Assembly (NCBI RefSeq): GCF_014652435.1
Contig: NZ_BMYU01000008.1
Coordinates: 1-64,000 of the forward strand
Source: Cognatundibacterium squillarum
Lineage (GTDB): Bacteria > Pseudomonadota > Gammaproteobacteria > Burkholderiales > Burkholderiaceae_D
DNA length: 64,000 nt
Direction of reading: 5' to 3'
The translations under genes were made by a program, and so were the position numbers. Each line of letters starts with the position of its first letter. Within the stretch, counting starts at the first letter, position 1. This document shows positions 29,339 through 38,538 of the stretch, in pieces. The notes under the pieces are model-generated. The model searched no databases and was not told the origin of the DNA. It saw only the letters and a list, made by a program, of their open reading frames with translations.

Positions 29339-30095
29339 AACTTGCCATGCGCCCGGTCTGATGATCGCGTCGGTAGGAGTAAAAATTTTGTGCATCACTG
29401 ACGGTGCATAATCCGCCACCGGAAACCTGCCGGACACCACAAGCAGCAAGGCGGCGCTTCGCCAGTCCGAAGATATCAGCCAGATACTTGCCTTCTTTGC
29501 CATTTTGCATCTTAACAAAGCAATTCAGTGCAGCGTTATCGATATCCGTAAAGATCTGCACTACTTCTTGACCTACCTCAAAGCGATCCGGACCAATCGC
29601 GGGCCCCAACCATGCAACGATTTCACCCGCACCTTTCGCCCGCATCGCTTCTGCCGTTGCTTCGAGCACACCACCAGCCAGACCGCGCCAGCCCGCATGT
29701 GCTGCACCAACTACTTTGCCGTCTGCATCACTGAACAGCACAGGAAGACAATCTGCAGTCAGTACGGCGCAGACTTTACCCGGCTGATCAGAAATCACTG
29801 CATCTGCTTGCGTGTTGCCAATTAGCCTTGATGCATCAGCAACAAGTATGCCATGTACTTGTGATAAAAATATGACATCGTGGTGAATTGCAGCAAATAA
29901 TTCGCGTCGATTCTGATCAACATGCGAGACATCATCCCCGACATGATCACCGAGATTGAGTCCGCCCCGACCGTTAGCAGCTGCAAACGGCCCCTGACTG
30001 TAGCCACCGGATCGTGTCGTAAATCCCGCGCAGACAGATGCCGGCTTAGCGTCCCAGTCTTCCGGGAACACGACCGGCGGCAGTGGCTGCGCCAT
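29313..30095 (-). CDS. pgeF: PgeF/YfiH family purine nucleoside phosphorylase-like (laccase domain)
   Basis: Family members act on purine nucleosides and have been linked to peptidoglycan editing. The 260-residue protein has the Zn-site motifs SQVHG (about 78), TADCLPV (about 113) and AHAGWRG (about 132). The order rluD-pgeF is conserved in many proteobacteria. Its ATG overlaps the rluD stop as TAATG, so translation is coupled. Confidence 0.94.
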   Translation of the reverse strand: MAQPLPPVVFPEDWDAKPASVCAGFTTRSGGYSQGPFAAANGRGGLNLGDHVGDDVSHVDQNRRELFAAIHHDVIFLSQVHGILVADASRLIGNTQADAVISDQPGKVCAVLTADCLPVLFSDADGKVVGAAHAGWRGLAGGVLEATAEAMRAKGAGEIVAWLGPAIGPDRFEVGQEVVQIFTDIDNAALNCFVKMQNGKEGKYLADIFGLAKRRLAACGVRQVSGGGLCTVSDAQNFYSYRRDHQTGRMASFIFRRPEL

Positions 30096-31135
30096 TATTC
30101 AGCCCACTCCAGATTGGCCTGTTCGAGCAATTGCTGAAGGTCGTCGGCAAGATCAACTTCCCACAGGCATTCCTCGCCGGTATCAGGATGAATCAGACCC
30201 AGTCGTTTGGCGTGCAAAGCCTGACGCGGAAAGAAACGCGCCAGATGCGATTTACCGTATAAAGGGTCGCCAACCAGTGCGAATCCGTGATGCTGCATGT
30301 GTACGCGGATCTGATGAGTCCGTCCGGTTTCCAGCTTACACAGCACCAGACTGACAGGGAATTTCTCCAGCATACCGGTTGCAAGGCGGCGGAAGTGCGT
30401 CACAGCCGGTTTTGCAAACATACTGCGGGACACGCACATCTTCAGACGATCACGCGGATTGCGTGCAATTGGTGCATCAATCGTGCCACTCAGGTTCGGG
30501 GCGCCCCAAACCAGCGCATAGTATTCGCGGGAAACCGTGCGCTCCTGTAGCTGACGGACCAGATCGGTTTGCGCAGTCAGGGTTTTTGCCACTACCATCA
30601 GGCCGGATGTTTCTTTATCCAAACGATGCACAATACCGGCACGCGGTACGTTTTTCAGTGCAGGCCAGCGGTGCAGCAATCCGTTCAGCAATGTGCCGGT
30701 CCAGTTGCCGGCAGCAGGATGAACAACCATACCTGCCGGTTTATGAATCACAATCAGCGTGTCGTCTTCAAACACGACATTCAGCGGAATATATTCCGCT
30801 TCGAAAGCCAGATCCTGCACGCTGGTTTGAGGCTCGATGATCAGTACTTCATGCCCGAGTACCGCCTGCTTTCCCTTGCCCGGCTTACCATCGACAGTCA
30901 CAAAACCATCATCAATCCATTGCTGAATGCGGCTGCGCGAATACTCAGGCATTAGGCGCGAGATCACTTTATCGAGGCGCTCGCCGCACATTTGCGGATT
31001 CAGTCTGAATTCAATACGCTCAGGCGCACTATCCTGCACTTCTGTAGTTTCATCCTCAAAAAACGCATCACTTTCCAGTTCGGCTTCAGTTTCTGCGAAA
31101 ATCGGGGTTTTAGTTGGTTTCACATTGTTTGCCAT
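30095..31135 (-). CDS. rluD: 23S rRNA pseudouridine synthase RluD
   Basis: Makes pseudouridines in helix 69 of 23S rRNA. The 346-residue protein has an acidic N-terminal extension of about 40 residues, an S4 RNA-binding domain (about 45-110) and the RluA-type catalytic domain with Asp173 in HRLDKETSGL. Its start is only 31 bp from the divergent bamD, the usual neighbour in proteobacteria. Confidence 0.94.
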   Translation of the reverse strand: MANNVKPTKTPIFAETEAELESDAFFEDETTEVQDSAPERIEFRLNPQMCGERLDKVISRLMPEYSRSRIQQWIDDGFVTVDGKPGKGKQAVLGHEVLIIEPQTSVQDLAFEAEYIPLNVVFEDDTLIVIHKPAGMVVHPAAGNWTGTLLNGLLHRWPALKNVPRAGIVHRLDKETSGLMVVAKTLTAQTDLVRQLQERTVSREYYALVWGAPNLSGTIDAPIARNPRDRLKMCVSRSMFAKPAVTHFRRLATGMLEKFPVSLVLCKLETGRTHQIRVHMQHHGFALVGDPLYGKSHLARFFPRQALHAKRLGLIHPDTGEECLWEVDLADDLQQLLEQANLEWAE

Positions 31136-31145
31136 CGGCTATAAT
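31118..31145 (+). promoter_or_regulatory. candidate bamD promoter
   Basis: A perfect TATAAT (31140-31145) with TTTCAC 16 bp upstream (31118-31123) points toward bamD and lies over the start codon of the divergent rluD. The start site would be near 31152. Confidence 0.4.
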
Positions 31146-31166
31146 CCGTAACTTATTTTTCTGCTC

Positions 31167-31982
31167 ATGCACATATTTATGCACGGTAAATCTTTGAAAT
31201 TGCTGGTTCTCGCTTGTGCCACTGTCGTTTCTTTAAGCGGCTGCGGTACGTTCGGTGAGAAAGGGGACGACACAAAAACCTGGTCAGCAGCGAGATTATA
31301 CGCTGAAGCCAAGGACGAAATGGCAGCAGGCTCTTACGAAAAAGCGATCCAGTACTTTGAAAAACTGGAATCACGCTACCCGTTTGGCACCTATGCTCAG
31401 CAAGCTCAGATGGAAACCGCGTATTCTTATTACAAGCAGGGTGATCAGGCGCAGGCACTGGCCGCGGTTGAACGCTTCATCAAACTGCACCCGAATCACG
31501 ATAATCTGGACTATATGTATTACCTGCGCGGTCTGATCACATTCAATGATCAGCTTGGCTTGCTGAACTTTATTGGCAATCAGGACATTACCGAACGCGA
31601 CCCGAAAGCGTCACGCGATTCCTTCGATGCGTTCAAGCAACTGGCCACGCAATTTCCTAACAGCAAATACACACCGGATGCGATCTCACGCATGAAATAT
31701 CTGGTGAATGCGCTGGCACAGTATGACGTTCACGTTGCCCGTTACTATTTCCGTCGCGGCGCTTATCTGGCAGCAGCAAATCGCGCAAAGACCGCCATCA
31801 CTGAATATCCGGATGCCCCTGCAATTGAAGAAGCACTGTTTATCATGGTGAAGTCTTATGACGCCATGGGTATGACAGGATTACGTGACGACGCGCAGCG
31901 CGTATTCACCAAAACATTCCCGAACAGCGAGATTGCTTCAGGCAAGAAACAAGGCAAAAACTGGTGGCAGTTCTGGAAGTAA
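31167..31982 (+). CDS. bamD: outer membrane assembly lipoprotein BamD
   Basis: Essential BAM-complex lipoprotein inserting beta-barrel proteins. The 271-residue precursor has a lipoprotein signal ending LSGC (Cys26) and five TPR-like repeats (for example YEKAIQYFEKLESRYPFG and AARYAEAK-type helices). An ATG at 31179 is an alternative start and would shorten the signal by four residues. A terminator follows. Confidence 0.95.
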   Translation: MHIFMHGKSLKLLVLACATVVSLSGCGTFGEKGDDTKTWSAARLYAEAKDEMAAGSYEKAIQYFEKLESRYPFGTYAQQAQMETAYSYYKQGDQAQALAAVERFIKLHPNHDNLDYMYYLRGLITFNDQLGLLNFIGNQDITERDPKASRDSFDAFKQLATQFPNSKYTPDAISRMKYLVNALAQYDVHVARYYFRRGAYLAAANRAKTAITEYPDAPAIEEALFIMVKSYDAMGMTGLRDDAQRVFTKTFPNSEIASGKKQGKNWWQFWK

Positions 31983-32021
31983 TCAGCTTCTGCATCAGCA
32001 TCTATTTCCGATGCTGAGTCA

Positions 32022-32060
32022 TAAAAAAAACCGCATCCTGTAAGGCATGCGGTTTTTTTA
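32022..32060 (+). terminator. rho-independent terminator after bamD
   Basis: Stem AAAAAACCGCAT / ATGCGGTTTTTT with a 10-nt loop and a T-run, 40 bp after the bamD stop. Confidence 0.9.
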
Positions 32061-32169
32061 TACTTCGCCGGATTATCATTAACACGCCGACAATCTTCAT
32101 CATCCGAGACAATTTCAAGCAATTTTAAGAATGGCGACGCAATCCCCTGTAGCACTCCAAAATGCCTGA

Positions 32170-32255
32170 AATGCGGTATTTCGCACAGCCGTATCGCTGT
32201 CGTCGGCAGAAAGTCCGGCTCTCCGAAAAGTGTCAGTGACGATATCTGCACAAAT
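32170..32255 (+). repeat. dispersed intergenic repeat, copy B
   Basis: Begins AATGCGGTATTTCGCACAG, with the core GTCGTCGGCAGAAA at 32199-32212, GTCCGG and an end GACGATATCTGCACAAAT. It lies in the 357-bp gap between bamD and yaaA, which otherwise holds only the bamD terminator. Confidence 0.75.
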
Positions 32256-32339
32256 ACACTTACTTACCGGTCACCGTCAGGCAAAATGACTGATCATCCG
32301 ATATCGCAAAAAAGTGCCGGACGATCATGCTCTTTTCGC

Positions 32340-33116
32340 TTATTCAGCCAGTCTTCGCCTGAACACCCAGCGATCTGCATCGGAGGCATCCTGACAATAC
32401 TGATAGCCGTCTGTATCAAACGCTTTCATTTGCTCAGGATCGGCAAGCCCTTGTTCAGCACAAAAACGTGCCATCAGGCCGCGCGCCCGTTTAGCGTAGA
32501 AAGAAATGATTTTGTACTGACCATTTTTCCAGTCATAGAATTGCGGTGTAATAACCCGCGCACCAAGCTCCCTGACTTTGACAGATTTAAAGTACTCATC
32601 AGAAGCCAGATTCACCAGCGTATCCGTGTTTAATGCTTCCATCTGGTTTCGCAACACATCCGTAATCTGCTGCCCCCAAAAGGTGTACAGATTTTTCCCG
32701 TGATCTGTAGCCAGTCGGGTCCCCATTTCCAGACGATATGCCTGCAACGCATCCAGCGGGCGCAACACGCCGTACAATCCAGACAAAATCCGCAGCCGTT
32801 TTTGAAGATAATTCAGCGCATCTGCAGACAACGAAGCCGCCGCCAGCCCTTCATACACATCACCATTAAACGCGAATATCGCCTGACGCACTGTTGCCGG
32901 ATCCGGGTGGCGCTGCCAGGCACGGAAGCGCTGAACATTCAGTTGCCCCAGATCTTCAGAAATATCCATCAGTTCACGCACTTCCTGCACGGATTGATGT
33001 TTGAGAACATCAATCAGCAACTGCGCCTGATCCATCAGTAACGGCTCCGTCACCGCAGTATCAGGAACGGTACTTGTATAATCCAGGCTCTTTGCAGGCG
33101 AAACGACAATCAACAT
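32340..33116 (-). CDS. yaaA: peroxide stress protein YaaA (DUF328)
   Basis: YaaA lowers intracellular iron during peroxide stress and binds DNA in the characterised E. coli protein. The 258-residue protein begins MLIVVSPAKSLDY, the family signature, with LYGVLRPLDALQAYRLEMGT and FYAKRARGLMARF later. The ATG at 33116 was chosen; the frame is open to 33248 but the extra 44 residues do not resemble the family and overlap the divergent PIN gene. Confidence 0.94.
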   Translation of the reverse strand: MLIVVSPAKSLDYTSTVPDTAVTEPLLMDQAQLLIDVLKHQSVQEVRELMDISEDLGQLNVQRFRAWQRHPDPATVRQAIFAFNGDVYEGLAAASLSADALNYLQKRLRILSGLYGVLRPLDALQAYRLEMGTRLATDHGKNLYTFWGQQITDVLRNQMEALNTDTLVNLASDEYFKSVKVRELGARVITPQFYDWKNGQYKIISFYAKRARGLMARFCAEQGLADPEQMKAFDTDGYQYCQDASDADRWVFRRRLAE

Positions 33117-33137
33117 AACTAAACTCAAAAAACAAAC

Positions 33138-33596
33138 ATGGACGCCATCATACCGAAGCCTGTCGTTCTCGACACAAACGTCTGCCTGGATCTGTTTCTG
33201 TTCCGCAATCCTGCCGTCATGCCGATTCTGGACATACTGCGCAGCCAAAACCTGCAGGCAATTACCTCACGTCGCTGCCGCAATGAATGGCTGGCTGTTC
33301 TGAAATACCCGCATCTGAAGGCCTACCTCAGCGACACCGAGGCCGCAACCGCACAATTTGACGCGCTGATTCAGGTGGTTGAACCGGATGAAGCCACCGC
33401 AGATGCCATCCTGCCCCAGTGCAAAGACCGCGACGATCAGAAATTTGTCGTGGTCGCTGCAGGCACCAATGCCATAGCACTGGTTTCTAAAGACAAAGCT
33501 TTACTCAAGCTGAACAAACGCCTGCAAAAATCAGGACGATTCCCGGTTCTGACACCCGCCGATTTCATTAAACGCTTTAACGGCGCGGCTTCCTGA
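33138..33596 (+). CDS. PIN-domain protein, putative toxin-type ribonuclease
   Basis: A 152-residue PIN-like nuclease. Acidic residues typical of the fold are Asp12 (VLDTNVCLD), a Glu in RCRNEW, an Asp in KDRDDQKF and one in LVSKDKALL. Proteins of this kind are annotated as toxin components, but no antitoxin gene adjoins it: yaaA diverges 21 bp away and a 239-bp gap follows. It may be a housekeeping RNase rather than part of a toxin system. Confidence 0.8.
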   Translation: MDAIIPKPVVLDTNVCLDLFLFRNPAVMPILDILRSQNLQAITSRRCRNEWLAVLKYPHLKAYLSDTEAATAQFDALIQVVEPDEATADAILPQCKDRDDQKFVVVAAGTNAIALVSKDKALLKLNKRLQKSGRFPVLTPADFIKRFNGAAS

Positions 33597-33835
33597 CTGT
33601 GTCTATTGAGCAAAACATTGATAAATTTAATGCCTGACGGTTACTCTTCTACAAAGTCCTGCTACTATGACGTTGTCAGAGTCCGTCGCTGCAGCAGCGG
33701 GTTTGCTCAGCATCAGGTCTCCGCCTCAGATACGCGGTAAGATGGTCGTCGTACTTTTTTGCCGAAAAGAAACATAAACCATGGTACTTGTGGAACAATT
33801 GCACAAAAGTCACAGCGATATGGAGAACCAATAAG
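33597..33835. other. gap upstream of cheZ, no gene
   Basis: No convincing open frame. A GCCGAAAA (33761-33768) resembles the -10 of flagellar sigma28 promoters, but the best TAAG (33738-33741) is 19 bp upstream rather than 15, so the call is weak. Confidence 0.3.
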
Positions 33836-34591
33836 ATGACCGATTCAGCAGATGATCTGGAAGCCCTGTTTGAAGAAATGGCCTCCCAGCGTCAGGATAC
33901 ACTGAGCGCTGCACCGTCAGCCAGCAACACCGAAAGTACCTCCGCATCAGAACCTGACGATTCTGATGAGGGAAAACTTGATCTTTCCGGCACAAGCGAT
34001 GATGCCGGCCTCCCTATTTTTGACCGACTCGGCAATGTCGTCCGCATGCTCCACGATTCTATGCGCGCACTGGGTTATGACAGGTCTTTGTCAGATGTTG
34101 CCATTCAGGTTGCAGATGCGCAGGGGCGACTGGAATATGTCGCAACCCTGACCGAACAGGCTGCCAACAAGGTGCTGAATGCAACTGATCTCGGCATGCC
34201 TGAACAAGATAAGCTGGCACAGCAAGCAAAAGAAATCGATGTGCGATGGACAGATTTATTCGACGGAAAAATGTCGGTCGAAGAATTTAAAACGCTTGCC
34301 CGTGACTCAAAAGAATTTGCCAATACCGTAATGGCGGCAACAGAAGCTGAAAAAGCCCGTCTGCTGGACATCATGATGGCGCAAGATTTTCAGGATCTGA
34401 CCGGGCAACTGATTAAGAAAGTTGTTGCTATCAACAAGCGCGTAGAACGGGAACTGGCACAAATCCTGATCGACAATGCTCCTGCCGATCTGCGTGATAA
34501 AGCAGTTGAACTGATGGAGGGCCCGTCTGTTCCGAAAGCTGCACTGGAACAGGACGATGTTGACAACCTTCTTGAGAGCTTAGGTTTCTAA
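33836..34591 (+). CDS. cheZ: CheY phosphatase CheZ
   Basis: Dephosphorylates CheY-P. The 251-residue protein has the long helical bundle with MMAQDFQDLTGQLIKKV; Asp187 and Gln191 align with the E. coli catalytic Asp143/Gln147. The C-terminus QDDVDNLLESLGF is the CheY-binding helix. GGAGA precedes the ATG. Its stop overlaps the start of a cheA as TAATG. It lies about 24 kb from the main che cluster, where cheZ would normally follow cheY. Confidence 0.95.
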   Translation: MTDSADDLEALFEEMASQRQDTLSAAPSASNTESTSASEPDDSDEGKLDLSGTSDDAGLPIFDRLGNVVRMLHDSMRALGYDRSLSDVAIQVADAQGRLEYVATLTEQAANKVLNATDLGMPEQDKLAQQAKEIDVRWTDLFDGKMSVEEFKTLARDSKEFANTVMAATEAEKARLLDIMMAQDFQDLTGQLIKKVVAINKRVERELAQILIDNAPADLRDKAVELMEGPSVPKAALEQDDVDNLLESLGF

Positions 34592-36477
34592 TGGATGAGA
34601 TGCTGAGAGAGTTTGTTGTCGAGGCACTGGACCTTGCAACAAACGTAGAAGAGCACTTGTTATCCCTGGAACGCAATCCCGGGGATATGAATACACTGAA
34701 CGCAGTGTTTCGCTCCTTCCACACCATCAAAGGCGGCGCAGGTTTTATGAACCTGACTGCGATGGTATCTGCCTGCCATCTGACCGAAAACTTGTTCGAC
34801 GCACTGCGCACGGGCAAAGCAGCGGTCACTCCGGAAGCGATTGAGGCAGCACTTGAAGCTAGCGGATTCGTTGCAGATCAGCTGGCTGCGCTGAACAATG
34901 GCACGCCACCAGAGCAGTTATCGACTATGCCTGCCGCACTGGAACGCATGCTGACTGACGCTATCGAAGGTAGTTCTTCCTCCACGGCACCAGCATCTGC
35001 ACCGGTTGCTGCCGTACCCGTGGCAGCCCCTGTTACTGCTACGGTAGCGCAAGTGGCGTCAGCCACAGCAACTACGGAAGCAAACAATAAAGACGGAGAA
35101 ATCGACTGGACAGCATACTACCGTGCAGTGGTACCGCCTGGCACAATACCCGAACCTGTGGCCGATGTGCTTGCGACACCCATTGCTGATCTGCCTGCTG
35201 CGGCTCCTGCTCCAGCCAACATTCGTGAAGAAACCGAAGCTGTAAAAGCGACGCTGGCTACGCCGGACACTGCGATCAAACAAAATGCTCCTGCGAAAGA
35301 GGAAAGTATTCGTATTGATGCTGTCAAACTGAATACACTGCTGGAAGTTGCCGGTGAATCCGTGCAGGCAGCGAATCAGGCAGCTGTGCTACTGGAAAAA
35401 CTCAGTCAGTTCAAATTCGACGGTCAGGCCGCGCCGATTATGTCTGCGCTGACAGAAACACTGACCCGCGCGTCGCGTTACTCAACTGAACTGCAACGTG
35501 CAACACTTGCAACACGTATGCAGCCGGTCGGCCGTTTGTTTCAGAAATTCCCGCGCCTGGTTCGTGAACTGGCGCGTGACCTAGGCAAAGACGTCGATCT
35601 GGTCATTTCCGGTGCGGAAACTGAAGTCGATCGTGTCGTTGTTGACAGTCTGTACGACCCGCTGGTTCACATGCTGCGCAATGCGCTTGATCACGGCATC
35701 GAATCTGCAGAAGACCGCGCTCAGGTCAACAAACCTGTTCGCGCTACGATTTCCCTGAAAGCCTGGCAGGAAGCCAGCAGCGTCATGATTGAAGTATCTG
35801 ATGACGGCAAGGGAATGGATGCGCAGAAATTGCGTGACAAGGCTGTGTCGAAAGGCTTGATCAATCCGCACGATGCGCGCACAGATGATGAAGCATTCCA
35901 GCTCGTTTTCCTGCCGGGCTTCTCTACAAAAGAAGTGGCATCAAGTGTTTCCGGTCGCGGCGTCGGGATGGACGTTGTAAAAACAGCGGTTGAACGTCAC
36001 CGCGGTGCAATTCGTATTGCTTCGGAGCTTGGCAAAGGCACGACTTTCCTGATTCGCCTGCCAATTGAATTATCCATCGTACCGACCATGGTTGTTCGTA
36101 CCGATGGTGCATCGCTGGCATTGCCAATGGCAACAGTACAGCGCGTGGTTGAGCTCCCGGAAGAGTTCGAAAGTGTTGGCGGTCAGCCAGTACTGCGCGA
36201 CCTCGGAAGACCGCTGCCAGTCAAATCACTTGGACGCATTCTTGGCTATTCTCCGGCGTCAGAACGGGTTGGTATCGTCATCGCCGCTCCCAGCCCTTAT
36301 ATTCTGTCCGTTGATTCCGTCGATGGCACTGCAGATCTGGTGATTAAGCCACTGACCTGTATCACCACACCGGGCGTTACAGGTACAGCCCGTTCCGCGG
36401 AAGGTGAACTGGTGCTGGTGATCAGCTTGTCGTTCCTGATTGATGGTTGTAAGGTCCGTGAAATGATGAGTGCCTGA
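34591..36477 (+). CDS. second CheA-type chemotaxis histidine kinase
   Basis: A 628-residue hybrid-free CheA with an HPt domain (phospho-acceptor His44 in FHTIKGGAGF), an Ala/Pro/Val-rich linker of about 100 residues with no obvious CheY-binding P2 domain, a dimerisation domain (about 235-310), an HATPase domain ([33 protein letters not shown]) and a C-terminal CheW-like domain. All ATP-binding boxes look intact. It is translationally coupled to cheZ, with no receptor, cheW or cheY beside it. It differs clearly from the cheA at 55881. Confidence 0.92.
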   Translation: MDEMLREFVVEALDLATNVEEHLLSLERNPGDMNTLNAVFRSFHTIKGGAGFMNLTAMVSACHLTENLFDALRTGKAAVTPEAIEAALEASGFVADQLAALNNGTPPEQLSTMPAALERMLTDAIEGSSSSTAPASAPVAAVPVAAPVTATVAQVASATATTEANNKDGEIDWTAYYRAVVPPGTIPEPVADVLATPIADLPAAAPAPANIREETEAVKATLATPDTAIKQNAPAKEESIRIDAVKLNTLLEVAGESVQAANQAAVLLEKLSQFKFDGQAAPIMSALTETLTRASRYSTELQRATLATRMQPVGRLFQKFPRLVRELARDLGKDVDLVISGAETEVDRVVVDSLYDPLVHMLRNALDHGIESAEDRAQVNKPVRATISLKAWQEASSVMIEVSDDGKGMDAQKLRDKAVSKGLINPHDARTDDEAFQLVFLPGFSTKEVASSVSGRGVGMDVVKTAVERHRGAIRIASELGKGTTFLIRLPIELSIVPTMVVRTDGASLALPMATVQRVVELPEEFESVGGQPVLRDLGRPLPVKSLGRILGYSPASERVGIVIAAPSPYILSVDSVDGTADLVIKPLTCITTPGVTGTARSAEGELVLVISLSFLIDGCKVREMMSA

Positions 36478-36514
36478 GCGAATATCGTTTCATTGAGCAT
36501 GAATGCATGTCCGT

Positions 36515-36546
36515 AAAAATAACCCGTCTTTGTACGGGTTATTTTC
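36515..36546 (+). terminator. rho-independent terminator after cheA
   Basis: Perfect stem AAAATAACCCGT / ACGGGTTATTTT with a 6-nt loop and T-rich tail, about 40 bp after the cheA stop; it closes the cheZ-cheA unit. Confidence 0.88.
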
Positions 36547-36632
36547 TTATCTGTTATCGCTATAAACGCTTCCGGCAGAAAACAATAAGCTCTGTCACAA
36601 TACGCGGATTCTGAACATTCCGTCCGCTGACC

Positions 36633-38117
36633 ATGACTGACATCCCAACGCACACACCTTCCCTGCCCCTGCAAAGCGCCCGCTTTCTGAAACTGGGAAA
36701 AACGTTTTACAGTGATGTCACACCGGTTGTGCTGACCAAACCTTACCGCATCGCACTGAACGAAGAGCTCGCACGATCATTGCATGTTCCGGACGCACTG
36801 ATTTCATCATCCCACGCCATTCCGGAACTCACAGGAGAACAGATCAGTTCTGCACAAACGCCGGTCGCAACCGTATATTCCGGACATCAGTTTGGTGTAT
36901 GGGCAGGACAACTGGGTGACGGGCGCGCGATGTTGCTCGGGGAAATGACAGACAGTGAACAACAACGCCAGGAAATACAATTAAAAGGTGCCGGAGAAAC
37001 GCCGTATTCACGGCGTGCAGACGGACGCGCAGTATTACGCTCATCAGTCAGAGAATACCTGTGCTCTGAAGCGATGCACGGGCTAGGCATTCCGACTACG
37101 CGTGCACTGCACCTGTCCGGATCAAAGCAATATGCAATGCGCGAACAACCCGAAACCACAGCCATCGTGACGCGGGTTGCGCCAAGCTTTATCCGTTTCG
37201 GTCATTTTGAACATTTTTATTATCAGGGCCGGATCGATGAACTGAAACAACTGGCTGACTTTGTACTGCAACACTACTATCCGCAATGCCTGTCTGCAGA
37301 AAATCCTTACGCTGAGCTTTTAGGTGATGTAGCGATCCGGACAGCACGTCTGGTGGCGCAATGGCAGGCTTCCGGGTTTATGCATGGCGTTCTGAATACG
37401 GACAATATGTCGGTTCTTGGTCTGACGCTGGATTATGGTCCGTTTGGTTTTATGGAAGCATTTAACCACGATCACATCTGCAATCACAGTGATCATCAAG
37501 GACGCTACTCATACCGCAACCAGCCAGCCATCGGACAGTGGAATGTCTTCGCATTCGGGCAAACGCTGGTGCCGCTGATCAACAGCGTGGAAACGACAGA
37601 ACAAGCGCTGGACAATTACAAATCCGCGTTTGAGCAGCACTGGCAGCAACTGTGCCAGGCCAAATTCGGTCTGGAAACCGTTCAGGAAAACGATGCGAAC
37701 CTGTTCAACGAATTCTTCCAGCTGTTGCAGGACCATCGTGCTGACTTCACACTGAGTTTCCGTACCTTGTCGCACCTGAAAAACGAAACTACTACCTCCG
37801 ACGACGAATTATTTGCCTTATTCGGCGGCGCGCAGGCGCTGCCTGACTGGCTGCAACGCTACCGCGAACGCTACCAGACTGAAAACCGGAACGATTCAGA
37901 ACGCAACGCTGCCATGCTGGCTGCGAATCCTAAATATATACTGCGCAATTATCTGGCGCAGATAGCGATTGAAAAAGCCCAACAAGACGACTTTAGCGAA
38001 ATTCAACGATTGCACCGTATTTTGCAAAACCCGTTTGCAGAACAGCCTGAAGCAGAAGCCTATGCAAGCTTACCTCCCGACTGGGCAGGCGATTTATGCG
38101 TCAGTTGCTCATCATAA
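36633..38117 (+). CDS. selO: protein adenylyltransferase SelO (YdiU)
   Basis: Pseudokinase-fold enzyme that transfers AMP to protein hydroxyls. The 494-residue protein has [69 protein letters not shown] and the C-terminal CVSC Cys pair; many relatives carry Sec in this position, here it is Cys. First gene of a run with msrB, yciB, bolA and ppiC; pairing with msrB suggests oxidative-stress protection. Confidence 0.95.
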   Translation: MTDIPTHTPSLPLQSARFLKLGKTFYSDVTPVVLTKPYRIALNEELARSLHVPDALISSSHAIPELTGEQISSAQTPVATVYSGHQFGVWAGQLGDGRAMLLGEMTDSEQQRQEIQLKGAGETPYSRRADGRAVLRSSVREYLCSEAMHGLGIPTTRALHLSGSKQYAMREQPETTAIVTRVAPSFIRFGHFEHFYYQGRIDELKQLADFVLQHYYPQCLSAENPYAELLGDVAIRTARLVAQWQASGFMHGVLNTDNMSVLGLTLDYGPFGFMEAFNHDHICNHSDHQGRYSYRNQPAIGQWNVFAFGQTLVPLINSVETTEQALDNYKSAFEQHWQQLCQAKFGLETVQENDANLFNEFFQLLQDHRADFTLSFRTLSHLKNETTTSDDELFALFGGAQALPDWLQRYRERYQTENRNDSERNAAMLAANPKYILRNYLAQIAIEKAQQDDFSEIQRLHRILQNPFAEQPEAEAYASLPPDWAGDLCVSCSS

Positions 38118-38130
38118 ACAGGAGAACAAC

Positions 38131-38523
38131 ATGGAAAAAGTAATCAAATCCGAGCAGGAATGGCAGGAACAACTGAGCACCCTAGCCTATCAGGTCACCC
38201 GCCATGCAGCGACCGAACGTGCATTTACCGGTGAATTCTGGGATCACCACGCAACAGGCATTTATCACTGCGTTTGCTGCGGAACCGCGCTGTTTGCTTC
38301 AGATGCAAAATTTGATTCAGGCTGTGGCTGGCCCAGCTATTTTCGTGCACTGAACCCAGCCAATGTGCGCGAACGTGCGGATTACACACATGGCATGACG
38401 CGCACTGAGATTTTGTGTAACATCTGCGACGCTCATTTAGGGCATGTATTTCCTGATGGTCCGCCACCGACTGGCCTGCGTTACTGCATCAATTCGGCGG
38501 CGATGACTTTTACTCCGATTTAA
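38131..38523 (+). CDS. msrB: peptide-methionine (R)-S-oxide reductase MsrB
   Basis: Repairs methionine-R-sulfoxide in proteins. The 130-residue protein has two CxxC zinc pairs ([21 protein letters not shown]), GCGWPSY and the catalytic Cys in RYCINSAAM. The ATG at 38131 has AGGAGA upstream; an open frame from 37969 overlaps selO and is not used. 13 bp after selO. Confidence 0.96.
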   Translation: MEKVIKSEQEWQEQLSTLAYQVTRHAATERAFTGEFWDHHATGIYHCVCCGTALFASDAKFDSGCGWPSYFRALNPANVRERADYTHGMTRTEILCNICDAHLGHVFPDGPPPTGLRYCINSAAMTFTPI

Positions 38524-38538
38524 TATTCAGACCACTGC

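Noticed and set aside
33138..33596. Complete toxin-antitoxin operon
   Set aside because: No antitoxin-like open frame adjoins the PIN gene.
33738..33768. Sigma28-like promoter before cheZ
   Set aside because: The GCCGAAAA box is good but no TAAA lies 15 bp upstream, so I record it only as weak.
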